From an uncultured Flavobacteriales bacterium (lineage in GTDB: Bacteria > Bacteroidota > Bacteroidia > Flavobacteriales_D > CAJJDF01): a stretch of DNA of 64,000 bases. Shown here in pieces: positions 10,419 to 20,281 of this stretch. A program made the position numbers and the translations under genes. Within the stretch, counting starts at the first letter, position 1. Every line of letters starts with the position of its first letter. The stretch covers positions 18,475-82,474 of the forward strand of contig CAJJDF010000017.1 in NCBI GenBank assembly GCA_905182785.1. The letters run 5' to 3'. The notes under the pieces were generated by a model. That model made no database searches, was not told the origin of the DNA, and saw nothing but the letters and a program-made list of their open reading frames with translations.

Positions 10419-11006
10419 TTAAAATGATTTCAAACTTTTTTTAATTAATTCTTGCACATCAGTGATTTGAGGCTCAGCATGAGTAATTTGATTAATCACT
10501 TTTTCGGCCATTTTTTTGTCAAATCCTAGCACTACAAGAGCAGATAACGCTTCGTTTTTAATTGTATTGTTCATCATGGCAGAATTGTTGTCCGTATTGT
10601 TACCCGCCTTCAGAATTTTATCTTTCAAATCCAATACAATTCTTTGAGCTGTTTTTGCTCCTATCCCTTTTATACTAGTAATAGAAGTAATATTACTGGA
10701 TGCAATGGAAGAGACTAACTCGCTAGAAGTCATAGAAGATAACATCATTCTTGCTGTGTTAGTACCTACGCCAGAAACTGAAATTAATTGCTTAAATAGT
10801 TCTCTTTCTTGACTTTCTGCAAAACCATACAAAGTATGAGAATCTTCTTTTACCGATAAATAAGTGAAAATTTTACAATTTTCTTCATTGCCCAATTGAG
10901 AATAAGTTTGAAGTGAGATGTTGACAAAATAACCCACTCCACCCGCTTCTATAATAAGATACGAAGGGTTTTTTTCTACTAATTTTCCATTAAGGTGTGT
11001 AATCAT
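10419..11006 (-). CDS. ruvA: Holliday junction branch migration protein RuvA
   Basis: MITHLNGKLVEKNPSYLIIEAGGVGYFVNIS, helix-hairpin-helix ISVSGVGTNTARMML and IKGIGAKTAQRIVLDLKDK. Confidence 0.95.
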   Translation of the reverse strand: MITHLNGKLVEKNPSYLIIEAGGVGYFVNISLQTYSQLGNEENCKIFTYLSVKEDSHTLYGFAESQERELFKQLISVSGVGTNTARMMLSSMTSSELVSSIASSNITSITSIKGIGAKTAQRIVLDLKDKILKAGNNTDNNSAMMNNTIKNEALSALVVLGFDKKMAEKVINQITHAEPQITDVQELIKKSLKSF

Positions 11007-11029
11007 TTATCACAGGATTTTTGAGCAAG

Positions 11030-11037
11030 CAAATATA
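11030..11037 (-). promoter_or_regulatory. Predicted Bacteroidota -7 element (TATATTTG) for ruvA-sprA
   Basis: Exact TANNTTTG on the minus strand, 23 nt upstream of the ruvA ATG. Confidence 0.5.
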
Positions 11038-11082
11038 ATAATTTCATGTTGAATAGGCTAAGTTATAAAAGTAAATCAAAAA

Positions 11083-11113
11083 AAAAGAGAGATGAATTAT
11101 TCATCTCTCTTTT
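11083..11113 (-). terminator. Intrinsic terminator, 14-bp perfect stem
   Basis: AAAAGAGAGATGAA-TTA-TTCATCTCTCTTTT immediately downstream of the T9SS-sorted protein gene. Confidence 0.85.
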
Positions 11114-11134
11114 AAAACGTGTTTTAATTTCTAA

Positions 11135-11887
11135 TTATTTAGTAATAACAATTTTTGATGTTCTGATTGATTTGTTATTAGATGTTACCGATACAAAGTA
11201 TACTCCAGGTAATAAGTTTGAAGTGTTAACTCTTAGTTGAGAATTGTTTTCTGCAAGAGTATTTGAGTATACAACCTTTCCTAATAGATCAATTATTTGA
11301 ATATTTTTATTTACCTCGTTAGAAGTAATGGCCACATTCACATAATTAGTTGCTGGGTTTGGAAATATTTTAATAGATGTCTCTTTTTTTAATTCTTCTA
11401 TTCCTACAGCATTTGGATTTCTTATGTCAAAAGTTACATCTACCCATGCACTGTCATTAGGATTTGTTACATCATACCATACGTATTTAAAAACAGTTGT
11501 TCCTGCTTTTAACCTTGGATAAACGTGTCCAGAAAATATTACTTTTTGATTTAAGTTCATTGGAACTTGATCTGTTGTATCTAGAGGTTTTGTTCCCCAT
11601 AATATATTGATTGTACAAACACCCCAGCAAATCGCATTCTCAGAGAGAGGTGAAGTTGTCGTAAGCTCATATCTTTTTACTTTGATATTTGTTGAGCTAG
11701 AAAATTTACTAGTTGCATCAATTTCTACTGCTATATCTTGGTTGTTGTCGTTTTCCAAAGTATCTACAAGTGTAATTGCAGTACTATTTATTAGCGCAGT
11801 ACCATTGTGATTTCTAAGTTCAATATTTTGAGCCATTGAGCTAGAAAAACAAGCTATTACGGCTACAGAAAGTAATTTTTTAATCAT
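11135..11887 (-). CDS. Secreted protein with C-terminal T9SS type A sorting domain
   Basis: Signal peptide MIKKLLSVAVIACFSSSMAQ; CTD ...IKIFPNPATNYVNV...IDLLGKVVYS...LLPGVYFVSV...KIVITK. Confidence 0.9.
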   Translation of the reverse strand: MIKKLLSVAVIACFSSSMAQNIELRNHNGTALINSTAITLVDTLENDNNQDIAVEIDATSKFSSSTNIKVKRYELTTTSPLSENAICWGVCTINILWGTKPLDTTDQVPMNLNQKVIFSGHVYPRLKAGTTVFKYVWYDVTNPNDSAWVDVTFDIRNPNAVGIEELKKETSIKIFPNPATNYVNVAITSNEVNKNIQIIDLLGKVVYSNTLAENNSQLRVNTSNLLPGVYFVSVTSNNKSIRTSKIVITK

Positions 11888-11989
11888 TATGTTTGGTTAT
11901 AGAATAGTTAATATAATATTTGTAGTGAAACTTGGCATGGTTATTACTACATTCACACTGTGTAAATTTACAAAAAAAAAATTAACAAA

Positions 11990-12493
11990 ATGAGCAAAAC
12001 AATCAAATTTTCAATCTTATTAGCCCTTACGGCTTTCGTTTTTTCTTTTACTAGAGGCAATAATAAAACTGTTCCTTCAGTGAATGTTAAAACTCTTCAA
12101 GGGAAAACAATCAATACTTCTACTTTTAAAAATGATGGAAAACCTATGGTTATCAGTTTTTGGGCAACTTGGTGTAGTCCTTGTAAAAAAGAATTGAATA
12201 ATATCTCTGAGGTATATGAAGATTGGCAAGAAGAAACAGGTGTGAAACTTATTGCAATTTCAATTGATGACTCAAGAAACAAGCACAAAGTAAAGCCATA
12301 TGTAGATTCTAAAGGTTGGGAGTACGAAGTTTACATTGACGCAAATCAAGATCTTAAAAGAGCAATGAATGTAAATAATGTTCCTTACACTTTCTTAATA
12401 GATGGAGAGGGAAAAATAGTTTATGAACACAATAATTACGTTCCTGGAGATGAAGATGAATTATACAAACAAATAAAAATGTTGACGAAATAA
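11990..12493 (+). CDS. TlpA/ResA-like periplasmic thioredoxin-fold protein
   Basis: Signal segment plus ISFWATWCSPCKKELN (CXXC) and VPYTFLIDGEG. Confidence 0.92.
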   Translation: MSKTIKFSILLALTAFVFSFTRGNNKTVPSVNVKTLQGKTINTSTFKNDGKPMVISFWATWCSPCKKELNNISEVYEDWQEETGVKLIAISIDDSRNKHKVKPYVDSKGWEYEVYIDANQDLKRAMNVNNVPYTFLIDGEGKIVYEHNNYVPGDEDELYKQIKMLTK

Positions 12494-12516
12494 GTTGGAC
12501 TCAAAACATTTCGAAT

Positions 12517-12547
12517 AAAAAAGTGAAGTAAAAGACTTCACTTTTTT
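12517..12547 (+). terminator. Intrinsic terminator
   Basis: AAAAAAGTGAAGT-loop-ACTTCACTTTTTT with T tract after the tlpA-like gene. Confidence 0.85.
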
Positions 12548-12566
12548 TTTGTGTTTAGTTTATTAC

Positions 12567-12574
12567 TACATTTG
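12567..12574 (+). promoter_or_regulatory. Predicted -7 element TACATTTG upstream of tatA
   Basis: Exact TANNTTTG match 21 nt upstream of the ATG. Confidence 0.5.
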
Positions 12575-12595
12575 TAATAATAAATAGAAAATATT

Positions 12596-12805
12596 ATGAA
12601 CTCAGTTGTTTTATTAGGTATGATTGGTGGGCCACAAATTATTTTGATAGTTGTGGTTGTACTATTAATATTTGGAGGAAAAAAAATTCCAGAATTAATG
12701 AGAGGTTTAGGAAGTGGAATCAAAGAATTTAAGGATGCATCAAAAGGAGACGAAAAAGACTCCAAGTCTAAGGATTCTGTTGATAATGTATTAGAAGATA
12801 AATAA
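12596..12805 (+). CDS. tatA: Twin-arginine translocase subunit TatA/TatE
   Basis: Short TM plus [26 protein letters not shown]. Confidence 0.93.
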   Translation: MNSVVLLGMIGGPQIILIVVVVLLIFGGKKIPELMRGLGSGIKEFKDASKGDEKDSKSKDSVDNVLEDK

Positions 12806-12816
12806 AAACTCCTGTC

Positions 12817-14232
12817 TTGTTTTCAAGTTATTCTGAATTAAAAAAGAAATTGAACAGCAACAGCACAAATTGTGTTGAGGTTGTACAAAATTATATTGCA
12901 AAAATTGAAGAGAAAAAGCACCTCAATGCCTTTCTCGAAGTTTTTGAAGAATCTGCTCTTGCTCAAGCAAAATTGGTAGATGAAAAATTAGCTAACCAAA
13001 CAGCAGGTAAACTAGCTGGTTTTGTAATTGGTATTAAAGATAATATTTGTTACGAAGGACATAAAGTTTCTTCAGCATCAAAAATTCTTGAGGGTTTTGA
13101 ATCCTTATATTCCTCTACGGCAGTAGAAAGATTATTGGCAGAAGATGCTATAATTATTGGAAGATTAAATTGTGACGAATTTGCAATGGGAAGTTCCAAT
13201 GAAAATTCATCCAAAGGAAACGTACTAAATCCAATACAAGAAGATAGAGTCCCAGGAGGTTCATCTGGTGGTTCAGCAGCAGCAGTTGCAGCAGGATTGT
13301 GTATTGCAACTTTAGGATCTGATACGGGAGGCTCTATCCGTCAGCCTGCTTCATTTTGTGGAGTAGTAGGATTTAAACCAACTTACGGACGAATTTCTAG
13401 ATGGGGGTTGTTAGCTTACGCTTCTTCCTTTGATCAAATTGGACCTTTTACAACAAACATAGAAGATGCAGCCTTGCTTACTCAAGTAATGGCAGGTAAA
13501 GATGAGTTTGACAGCACTGTTTCTGCTCTTGAAGTAGGTAATTATGTAGAATCACTCTCGTCTGATAAAAAATTAAAAATTGGAATACCAAGACAAGTAA
13601 TAGAAAGCAAAGGATTAAGCCCTGAGATAAAAACTACAATTTTTGATTTGGTTACAAAACTAAAATTAAAAGGACATAAAGTTGAAGAGTTTGATTTTCC
13701 TTACTTGGATTATATGGTTCCTACTTATTATGTATTGACCACAGCTGAAGCTTCTTCTAACTATTCTCGTTATGATGGTGTTCATTTTGGGTACAGAAGT
13801 CCCAATGCTCACGACATAGAATCTACTTATGTTTTATCTAGAACCGAAGGTTTTGGAGAAGAAGTGAAACGAAGAATAATGTTGGGTACTTTTGTATTAA
13901 GCTCAGGATATTATGACGCTTATTACACCAAGGCAATGAAAGTAAGAAGATTGATTCAAGACAAAACAAAAGAGGTTTTAACTGAATTTGATGTGATTCT
14001 TGGGCCAACAACACCAGATACTGCTTTTAAAATTGGAGAAAATGTAAAAGATCCAATTACTATGTATTTACAAGACATCTTTACGGTTCACGCTAATTTA
14101 AGTGGAAATCCCGCTATCTCATTACCGTTAGGAAATCACTCTAATGGCATGCCGTTTGGAGTACAAGTAATGGCAAAACCGTTTGCAGAAAAGGAATTAT
14201 TTGCTTTTTCTCAAGAGTTGATGGAGATTTAG
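12817..14232 (+). CDS. gatA: Asp/Glu-tRNA amidotransferase subunit A (TTG start)
   Basis: Amidase signature GGSSGGSAAAVAAGLCIATLGSDTGGSIRQPASFCGVVGFKPTYGRISR; GatA length. Confidence 0.93.
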   Translation: MFSSYSELKKKLNSNSTNCVEVVQNYIAKIEEKKHLNAFLEVFEESALAQAKLVDEKLANQTAGKLAGFVIGIKDNICYEGHKVSSASKILEGFESLYSSTAVERLLAEDAIIIGRLNCDEFAMGSSNENSSKGNVLNPIQEDRVPGGSSGGSAAAVAAGLCIATLGSDTGGSIRQPASFCGVVGFKPTYGRISRWGLLAYASSFDQIGPFTTNIEDAALLTQVMAGKDEFDSTVSALEVGNYVESLSSDKKLKIGIPRQVIESKGLSPEIKTTIFDLVTKLKLKGHKVEEFDFPYLDYMVPTYYVLTTAEASSNYSRYDGVHFGYRSPNAHDIESTYVLSRTEGFGEEVKRRIMLGTFVLSSGYYDAYYTKAMKVRRLIQDKTKEVLTEFDVILGPTTPDTAFKIGENVKDPITMYLQDIFTVHANLSGNPAISLPLGNHSNGMPFGVQVMAKPFAEKELFAFSQELMEI

Positions 14233-14236
14233 GATT

Positions 14237-15067
14237 TTATAAATCTTCAAAAGCATCTACAGGAACAGAAACTCCCTTATACCAAATTTGAAATTGAAAC
14301 ATAGTGTCTTTCACAATTCCTATTTTAGTTCCGCGACTTAGTTCGTCTCCAACTTTAGGAGAAACATCTGTGAAATTTTGATATACACTCACAATATTAT
14401 TTTGATGCTGAAGCACAAGTGAATTATCAGATTTTGAAATAACGGTTCCTTCCATTGCGGTTCTTACTTTCGATTTGTAAGGAGCTTCAAATTTAGCTTG
14501 ATGTAATGCCCCAGTTTTACGTCCAATAATTTTTCCTTCGTGTGGTTTTTCATATTTAAGAATACTCACAAGAATACTTCTCACAATAGAATTTTTATTT
14601 GAGCTGTTGTATTCAACGACTTTCTTTCTTAAAGCAGAGTCTTCTTTTATTCTCTCAAAAACTACTTTTTTGTAATCGAATGTAGAATCCTTTATTAAAG
14701 TATCGTTTATATCTTTCAGTAAGATAGAATCTTCTTCATTCAAGATGTTTTGCAAATTAGTAATCCACAATTCTCGATTTTTGTTTTTGGTATCTAGCTT
14801 ATTTATTTTAATTTGATTGTTTTTATCAATCTCATATAATTCAGAGGCATTTTTTGGAAATCCAGGGATAAATCTTTTCAAAGAAGTATAAGAAATAACT
14901 AAATAAAAAATAAACCCAAATAGTAAGGTAAATACAATCCCAACAAGAATGGAGTTTCTGTTGTTTATAGAAAGTGCAAACTTTTCTTCATAGGTTTTAG
15001 GGTTCAGAAGAATAAGTTTATTTTTTCTGTTTAGATATGCTTTTAATTGTTTAAACTTTTGTTTCAT
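14237..15067 (-). CDS. LytM/M23-fold membrane protein, apparently catalytically degenerate
   Basis: One TM, coiled linker, C-terminal LytM-like fold with GTVISKSDNSLVLQHQNNIVSVYQNF; expected HxxxD and HxH ligands not seen. Confidence 0.75.
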   Translation of the reverse strand: MKQKFKQLKAYLNRKNKLILLNPKTYEEKFALSINNRNSILVGIVFTLLFGFIFYLVISYTSLKRFIPGFPKNASELYEIDKNNQIKINKLDTKNKNRELWITNLQNILNEEDSILLKDINDTLIKDSTFDYKKVVFERIKEDSALRKKVVEYNSSNKNSIVRSILVSILKYEKPHEGKIIGRKTGALHQAKFEAPYKSKVRTAMEGTVISKSDNSLVLQHQNNIVSVYQNFTDVSPKVGDELSRGTKIGIVKDTMFQFQIWYKGVSVPVDAFEDL

Positions 15068-15207
15068 AAAACTATAAGTCGACTTTTGTAGCGATTTAGT
15101 TGATTAAAGATAAAATATTTTAATTTATTATTAGTTATAGTGGCAGTTTATTGATTAATTTTTACATTTACTGATTGATAAAAAGCAGAATACTGCTAAT
15201 TTATTTT

Positions 15208-17901
15208 ATGACAAAACATACTTCATACATACTCTATTTACTTATTTTAGTTTTTGCAATTAGTTGTTCTACTGAAAAGGATAAACGATTAAATAGATTT
15301 TATCACAATACCACTGCTTACTACAATGGTTATTTCAATGCTAGAGAAATAATTAAAGTAACAAATAAAGATTTTTCAAGAAATGTTGTGGAGGACTTTT
15401 CTGTTTTGATCACAGTAAATAGATATCCTAACGAGGAACAATCCAAAGCGTATTTTCCTGAAATGAATAGAGCAATTGATAAAACATCAGTTGTGATTAC
15501 TAAGCATGCTATGCCTAATGAGAAAAAGGGGAGAAGGGCGAAGGATGAATATGGACAATGGATGGATGAAAATTGGCTAACAATGGGAATTAGCTATTTT
15601 TATAAAAGAGAATATCCTGCTGCGATAGAAAAATTTGAGTACATCATAAAAATGTATGAAAAGAATGAGACAAAATACTATGCAAAACTTTGGCTAGCGA
15701 AGTCTTACATAGAAATGGGAAACTATCCTAAAGCATTGAGTTACTTAAATGAAATAAAAGTAGAAAAAGAAGCTAAAGAATTAAGTGACGAAAAAAACTC
15801 AAAAAAAAGCGGAAAGAAATACTCTAAAAGACAAAAGAAAAGGGTAAGAAAAAGATCCAAAGTAAGAGTCACTAAAAAAAGAGAAGAAAGAAAAGAAGAG
15901 CGTTCTTTTCTTGTAGAGTTTCCAGAAAAAATGGCTTCAGATTATTTTGCAACTCTTGCCGATTATTATTTGAGAAAAGAAGAATACAAAGAATCAATTC
16001 AACTTTTGGATAGTGCGTTAAATTATGTGAAGTCTAAAAAATCAAAAGTCCGTTACAAATTTATACAAGCACAATTGAACCAAAAGCTTGGAAGTAATTC
16101 CAATTCAACTGAACTGTATTCTTATGTGATAAAAAAGAGCAACAATTATCAAATGGGATTTTATTCCAGGATAAATAGAGCTTTGCTTGCAAGTAGCTCT
16201 AATAGAGGTGCTCTTAAGAGAGAACTTGAGAAGTTGGCAAAAGATGTAAAGTATATTGAATTTAGAGATCAAATTTTTTATGCTCTTGCCGATATCGAAT
16301 TGCAACAAGCTAACAAAGAAACAGGCGTAGATTATTTGGAGCAATCGGCTAGTTATCCTCCTTCTAATAAGACTCAAAAAGGAAAAACTTTTTTAAGATT
16401 GGCAGACTTGTATTTTGATAATAAAGAATATGTACCAGCTCAAAAATACTACGACAGTACATTAACAGAGTTAGACAAAGAAAGTGAAAGATACACTCAG
16501 ATAAAGGATAAAAATGAAAGTTTGACAAGATTGGTGGGGTATATCAACAATATTATTCTTAAAGATAGTTTGGTGCAGATTGGTCTATTGCCAGAGAAAC
16601 AAAGAAGAGATAGAGTAGAGGATATTTTGTACAAAGAAAAAATCCAAAAACTAGAAGAACAAAGGTTAAAAGAAGAAGCTAGTAATGCAATAGTAATTAT
16701 AGAGGCTGGTTTACCAGGGAATTCTATTGGTCAAAAAGGGAGCTTTTGGATTTACAATGAAAAGGTGAAAGCACAAGGAATTAAATCATTTAAAGCTGTT
16801 TGGGGAAGTGCCAAGCTTGAAGATAATTGGAGGAGGTCAAACAAAAGTCAGATGGGTGATGGTGAAATGGTGGATATAAATAATTCCCCTGTAGTTGGCG
16901 ATAAGGAAATAGAAGAGTATTTATCAAAAGTTCCTGTAACCAAAGAAGCAATTGCAGAGGCACAAATGTCTATTATTAATTCCAATTATCTTTCTGGTCT
17001 TATTTATGTGAATGTATTGGATAATAATCCAGAAGCAATTAAATCTTTTAAAGACAACAAGAAAAGATACCATCCTAATATAAAAATTGCACCATCTCTT
17101 TACCAACTTTACGTCCTGTATCAAGATATAAACCAAAATGAAGATGTAGTAGCAGTTAAGAACTTTATTCTTTCCAATTACCCAGAATCTAAAGAAGCAA
17201 AAATTATTTTGGACCCTAATTATGCTTCTAAAATGAATAAAGGAGAGAAAAAATATGAAAATGCCTACGTGATTGCCTACAATCTTGTAATGAATGGAAA
17301 AAGTAACGAAGCAGTTTCTCACATTGATAAAATTTTGGCAGAGGAAGATCTAAATCCTTATGAGTGTAGACTGTTGTTTTTGAAAGCAAGAGCATACTCT
17401 AATTCTAATGATAAGAAGAATTTAGAAAAATCATTAGCTGCAGTTGTAGAAAAGTGTCCTAACACTGAAGTAGGTTCAATTGCTGAAAAAGCTTTGGGAA
17501 AACTGAGAAATGAAATAAATAAAGGAGAAGACATCCAAAAAGTTGATTTTACTGTGGATGAAAAATCTGTTCATTATTTTGCAATAGTAGTGCCTTTGAA
17601 TGCGAACATAAATAAATTAAAAATTGCTTTAAGTAATTTCAATAGTTCATCATTTGATGAGAAGGGACTTAAAATTTCGGCAATAGGACTTAACAAGACT
17701 CACCAAACAATTTTGGTGAAACAATTAGATAATAAAATAGAGGCTCACAGCTATTATGTAGCTTTTAAAGTAAATCCAAAAATGAAGAATTTTATTACCA
17801 AGTATGAATATTTCACTATTACACCAAAAAATTATTCTACTCTATTTCAGAATAAAGACTTGAAAAAATACCAAGAGTTTTACAACATCAATTACTTATA
17901 A
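15208..17901 (+). CDS. sprE: TPR-rich lipoprotein, T9SS SprE/PorW-like
   Basis: Lipobox VFAISCST, RFYHNTTAYYNGYFNA start, TPR arrays, about 900 aa; next to gldB. Confidence 0.75.
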   Translation: MTKHTSYILYLLILVFAISCSTEKDKRLNRFYHNTTAYYNGYFNAREIIKVTNKDFSRNVVEDFSVLITVNRYPNEEQSKAYFPEMNRAIDKTSVVITKHAMPNEKKGRRAKDEYGQWMDENWLTMGISYFYKREYPAAIEKFEYIIKMYEKNETKYYAKLWLAKSYIEMGNYPKALSYLNEIKVEKEAKELSDEKNSKKSGKKYSKRQKKRVRKRSKVRVTKKREERKEERSFLVEFPEKMASDYFATLADYYLRKEEYKESIQLLDSALNYVKSKKSKVRYKFIQAQLNQKLGSNSNSTELYSYVIKKSNNYQMGFYSRINRALLASSSNRGALKRELEKLAKDVKYIEFRDQIFYALADIELQQANKETGVDYLEQSASYPPSNKTQKGKTFLRLADLYFDNKEYVPAQKYYDSTLTELDKESERYTQIKDKNESLTRLVGYINNIILKDSLVQIGLLPEKQRRDRVEDILYKEKIQKLEEQRLKEEASNAIVIIEAGLPGNSIGQKGSFWIYNEKVKAQGIKSFKAVWGSAKLEDNWRRSNKSQMGDGEMVDINNSPVVGDKEIEEYLSKVPVTKEAIAEAQMSIINSNYLSGLIYVNVLDNNPEAIKSFKDNKKRYHPNIKIAPSLYQLYVLYQDINQNEDVVAVKNFILSNYPESKEAKIILDPNYASKMNKGEKKYENAYVIAYNLVMNGKSNEAVSHIDKILAEEDLNPYECRLLFLKARAYSNSNDKKNLEKSLAAVVEKCPNTEVGSIAEKALGKLRNEINKGEDIQKVDFTVDEKSVHYFAIVVPLNANINKLKIALSNFNSSSFDEKGLKISAIGLNKTHQTILVKQLDNKIEAHSYYVAFKVNPKMKNFITKYEYFTITPKNYSTLFQNKDLKKYQEFYNINYL

Positions 17902-17993
17902 GAATGAGCACTCATTGTGGAGATTTTTTTTTGAAAAACTCCTCTGATATGAATAGAATTAAGAGTTATAGTTGCAAACCAATCCTCCATTAT

Positions 17994-19037
17994 ATGCAGA
18001 AGACAAATCATTTAATTGTTCTAGTATTAATCATATTTCTGATTTCTTGTTCGGAAAAAAGTAAATTGAATGTAGATGTTTCTAATCAAGAAATAGACCT
18101 TTCAATTTCACGGTTAGATAAAGAGTTATTTGAAGCCGATTTGTATAAATTAAGAGAATTAAATTCTAAATGGGTAAATGATTATGGGTATTTATACGAA
18201 ACTTTCATTTCTCAAATGATGAATATGGGACTTCCACAAGACCCAATGATTACTTACAGGTTAGAGAAATTTTTAACAGATTCTACTGTCAATTTTATAA
18301 AACAAGAATTGGATAAATCATATTCCGATTTTAGTTCTTATGAACAGGAGTTAGAAGATGCTTTTAAGCATTACTCCTATTATTTTCCTGAGAAAACGAT
18401 TCCAAAAATTGTAACTTTTTATTCTAATTTTAGCGGAGCAAAATCATTTCCTTATGCCGATACTTTAGGAATAGGATTGGATATGTTTATTGGAAGAAAT
18501 AGTGATGTAGTAAAGTTTCTGCCAGGCGACAAATATTTTCAATATGGGAAAGAGGATATGGATCCAGAGAACATGGTTTCAGAATCGGTTAAAAGCTGGA
18601 TTTACTATAATTTTTCTGATCGAATGGAATTTATAAATAATTCTAATTATGCGTTACGCAAAGATTTTCTTTCTTCTATTATTTACCATGGAAAAATGAT
18701 GTTAGCGTTAGACGCTATGATGCCAAGAAAATCTATTGCTATTAAATTTCAATACACCCAAGTAGAAATGGAATGGTGTGAAAGAAGTGAGAAACAATTG
18801 TATGAGAACTTGATTGAATTTAACCTCATATACTCTAAAAGCGGCAAAGAAATAGCCTCTTATATAAATCCAGGGAGTTTTACTCCAGGATTGCCTCCAG
18901 AGTCACCAGGAGGAATAGGTAAATGGATTGGTTACCGAATGGTAAAGCAATACTACGAAGAAAATGACATCCCACTTCAAGAATTGCTTACAGCTAAAGG
19001 GGATGAAAGGAAGATATTGAGTTTTTATAGCTTGTAA
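17994..19037 (+). CDS. gldB: Gliding motility lipoprotein GldB
   Basis: Lipobox FLISCSE; ISRLDKELFEAD; C-terminal PESPGGIGKWIGYRMVKQYYEEND typical of GldB. Confidence 0.88.
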   Translation: MQKTNHLIVLVLIIFLISCSEKSKLNVDVSNQEIDLSISRLDKELFEADLYKLRELNSKWVNDYGYLYETFISQMMNMGLPQDPMITYRLEKFLTDSTVNFIKQELDKSYSDFSSYEQELEDAFKHYSYYFPEKTIPKIVTFYSNFSGAKSFPYADTLGIGLDMFIGRNSDVVKFLPGDKYFQYGKEDMDPENMVSESVKSWIYYNFSDRMEFINNSNYALRKDFLSSIIYHGKMMLALDAMMPRKSIAIKFQYTQVEMEWCERSEKQLYENLIEFNLIYSKSGKEIASYINPGSFTPGLPPESPGGIGKWIGYRMVKQYYEENDIPLQELLTAKGDERKILSFYSL

Positions 19038-19050
19038 TGATTTCTACTCT

Positions 19051-20277
19051 CTACTTTAATCCATATTCCTTTATCTTGCGGTAAAGTGTTCTTTCAGAAA
19101 TCCCTAATTCATTAGCCGCATACTTTCTTTTTCCTCTGTGTTTGTCAAGTGCTTTGGTTATCATTTCCTTCTCTTTTTCTTCCAAAGAAAGAATTTCTTC
19201 CACTTCTTCGTGTTCATGCATTTGCTGAGATTGGTAAGAAATCGAAGGTTTTGAAGAATAATTACTATTGTAATTTTCCTTCACATCCTTGTTCATTTTA
19301 TTGATGATTTCAATGTCATTTTCTGGAAAATCTGTGTTTACATCTCCATTGCTTTGAACAAGATCTACAATAATTTTTTTCAATTCTGTAATGTCTTTCT
19401 TCATATCAAAAAGCACTTTATGCAAAATATCTCTTTCACTCATTCCAGAGTGTGATTCCCCATCATTGGGCAACAAAACAGGTAAATTATTTTGGTAAAC
19501 AGCCGGTAAATAAGTTGCCAATTTATCGGCATTTATCTCTCTTTTGTTTTCAATAACAGAGATTTGTTCCGTGATATTTTTTAATTGTCTAATGTTTCCC
19601 TTCCAGTCGTAATGTACTAGCATTTCTTTAGCTTCTGGAGTTAAGCTAATGGTTGGCATTCTATATTTCTCTGCAAAATCCGAAGCAAATTTCCTGAATA
19701 ACAAATGAATGTCGTCCCTTCTTTCTCTCAATGGAGGTAATTTAATTGGAACAGTACTCAATCTATAATACAAATCCTCTCTAAATTTCCCTTTTTGAAT
19801 CGCCTCTTCCAATTTTGCATTGGTAGCAGCAATAACTCTCACATCTGTTTTTTGAACTTTAGAAGAACCTACTTTAAAAAACTCTCCGGCTTCCAAAACC
19901 CTCAGTAATCTGGCCTGTGTAGAAAGAGGTAATTCTCCTAATTCATCCAAAAATATAGTTCCTCCGTCTGCTTGCTCAAAATATCCCTTTCGTTTTTCGT
20001 GTGCTCCAGTAAATGAACCTTTTTCATGTCCAAACAACTCAGAATCTATTGTTCCTTCGGGAATCGCTCCACAGTTTACTGCAATGTATTCGGCATGTTT
20101 TCTTTTACTGTATTGATGAATTAATTGTGGAATCGTTTCTTTTCCTGTTCCACTTTCACCAGTTATTAATACCGAAATATCAGTAGGAGCAACCTGCATG
20201 CCAACTTCAAGAGCTCGGTTAAGCCCAATTGAATTTCCTATTATTCCAAACCTTTGTTTTACTGATTGTAAATCCAT
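19051..20277 (-). CDS. Sigma-54-dependent transcriptional activator (AAA+ and Fis HTH, no REC domain)
   Basis: GESGTGKE Walker A, ELFGHEKGSFTGA, GGTIFLDELGEL, C-terminal HTH KYAANELGISERTLYRKIKEYGL. Confidence 0.93.
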   Translation of the reverse strand: MDLQSVKQRFGIIGNSIGLNRALEVGMQVAPTDISVLITGESGTGKETIPQLIHQYSKRKHAEYIAVNCGAIPEGTIDSELFGHEKGSFTGAHEKRKGYFEQADGGTIFLDELGELPLSTQARLLRVLEAGEFFKVGSSKVQKTDVRVIAATNAKLEEAIQKGKFREDLYYRLSTVPIKLPPLRERRDDIHLLFRKFASDFAEKYRMPTISLTPEAKEMLVHYDWKGNIRQLKNITEQISVIENKREINADKLATYLPAVYQNNLPVLLPNDGESHSGMSERDILHKVLFDMKKDITELKKIIVDLVQSNGDVNTDFPENDIEIINKMNKDVKENYNSNYSSKPSISYQSQQMHEHEEVEEILSLEEKEKEMITKALDKHRGKRKYAANELGISERTLYRKIKEYGLK

Positions 20278-20281
20278 TCTA

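Noticed and set aside
16924-17322. 132-aa minus-strand ORF inside the sprE-like gene
   Set aside because: Antisense shadow ORF rich in F/I/Y/C with no recognisable domain; the sense frame is clearly coding.
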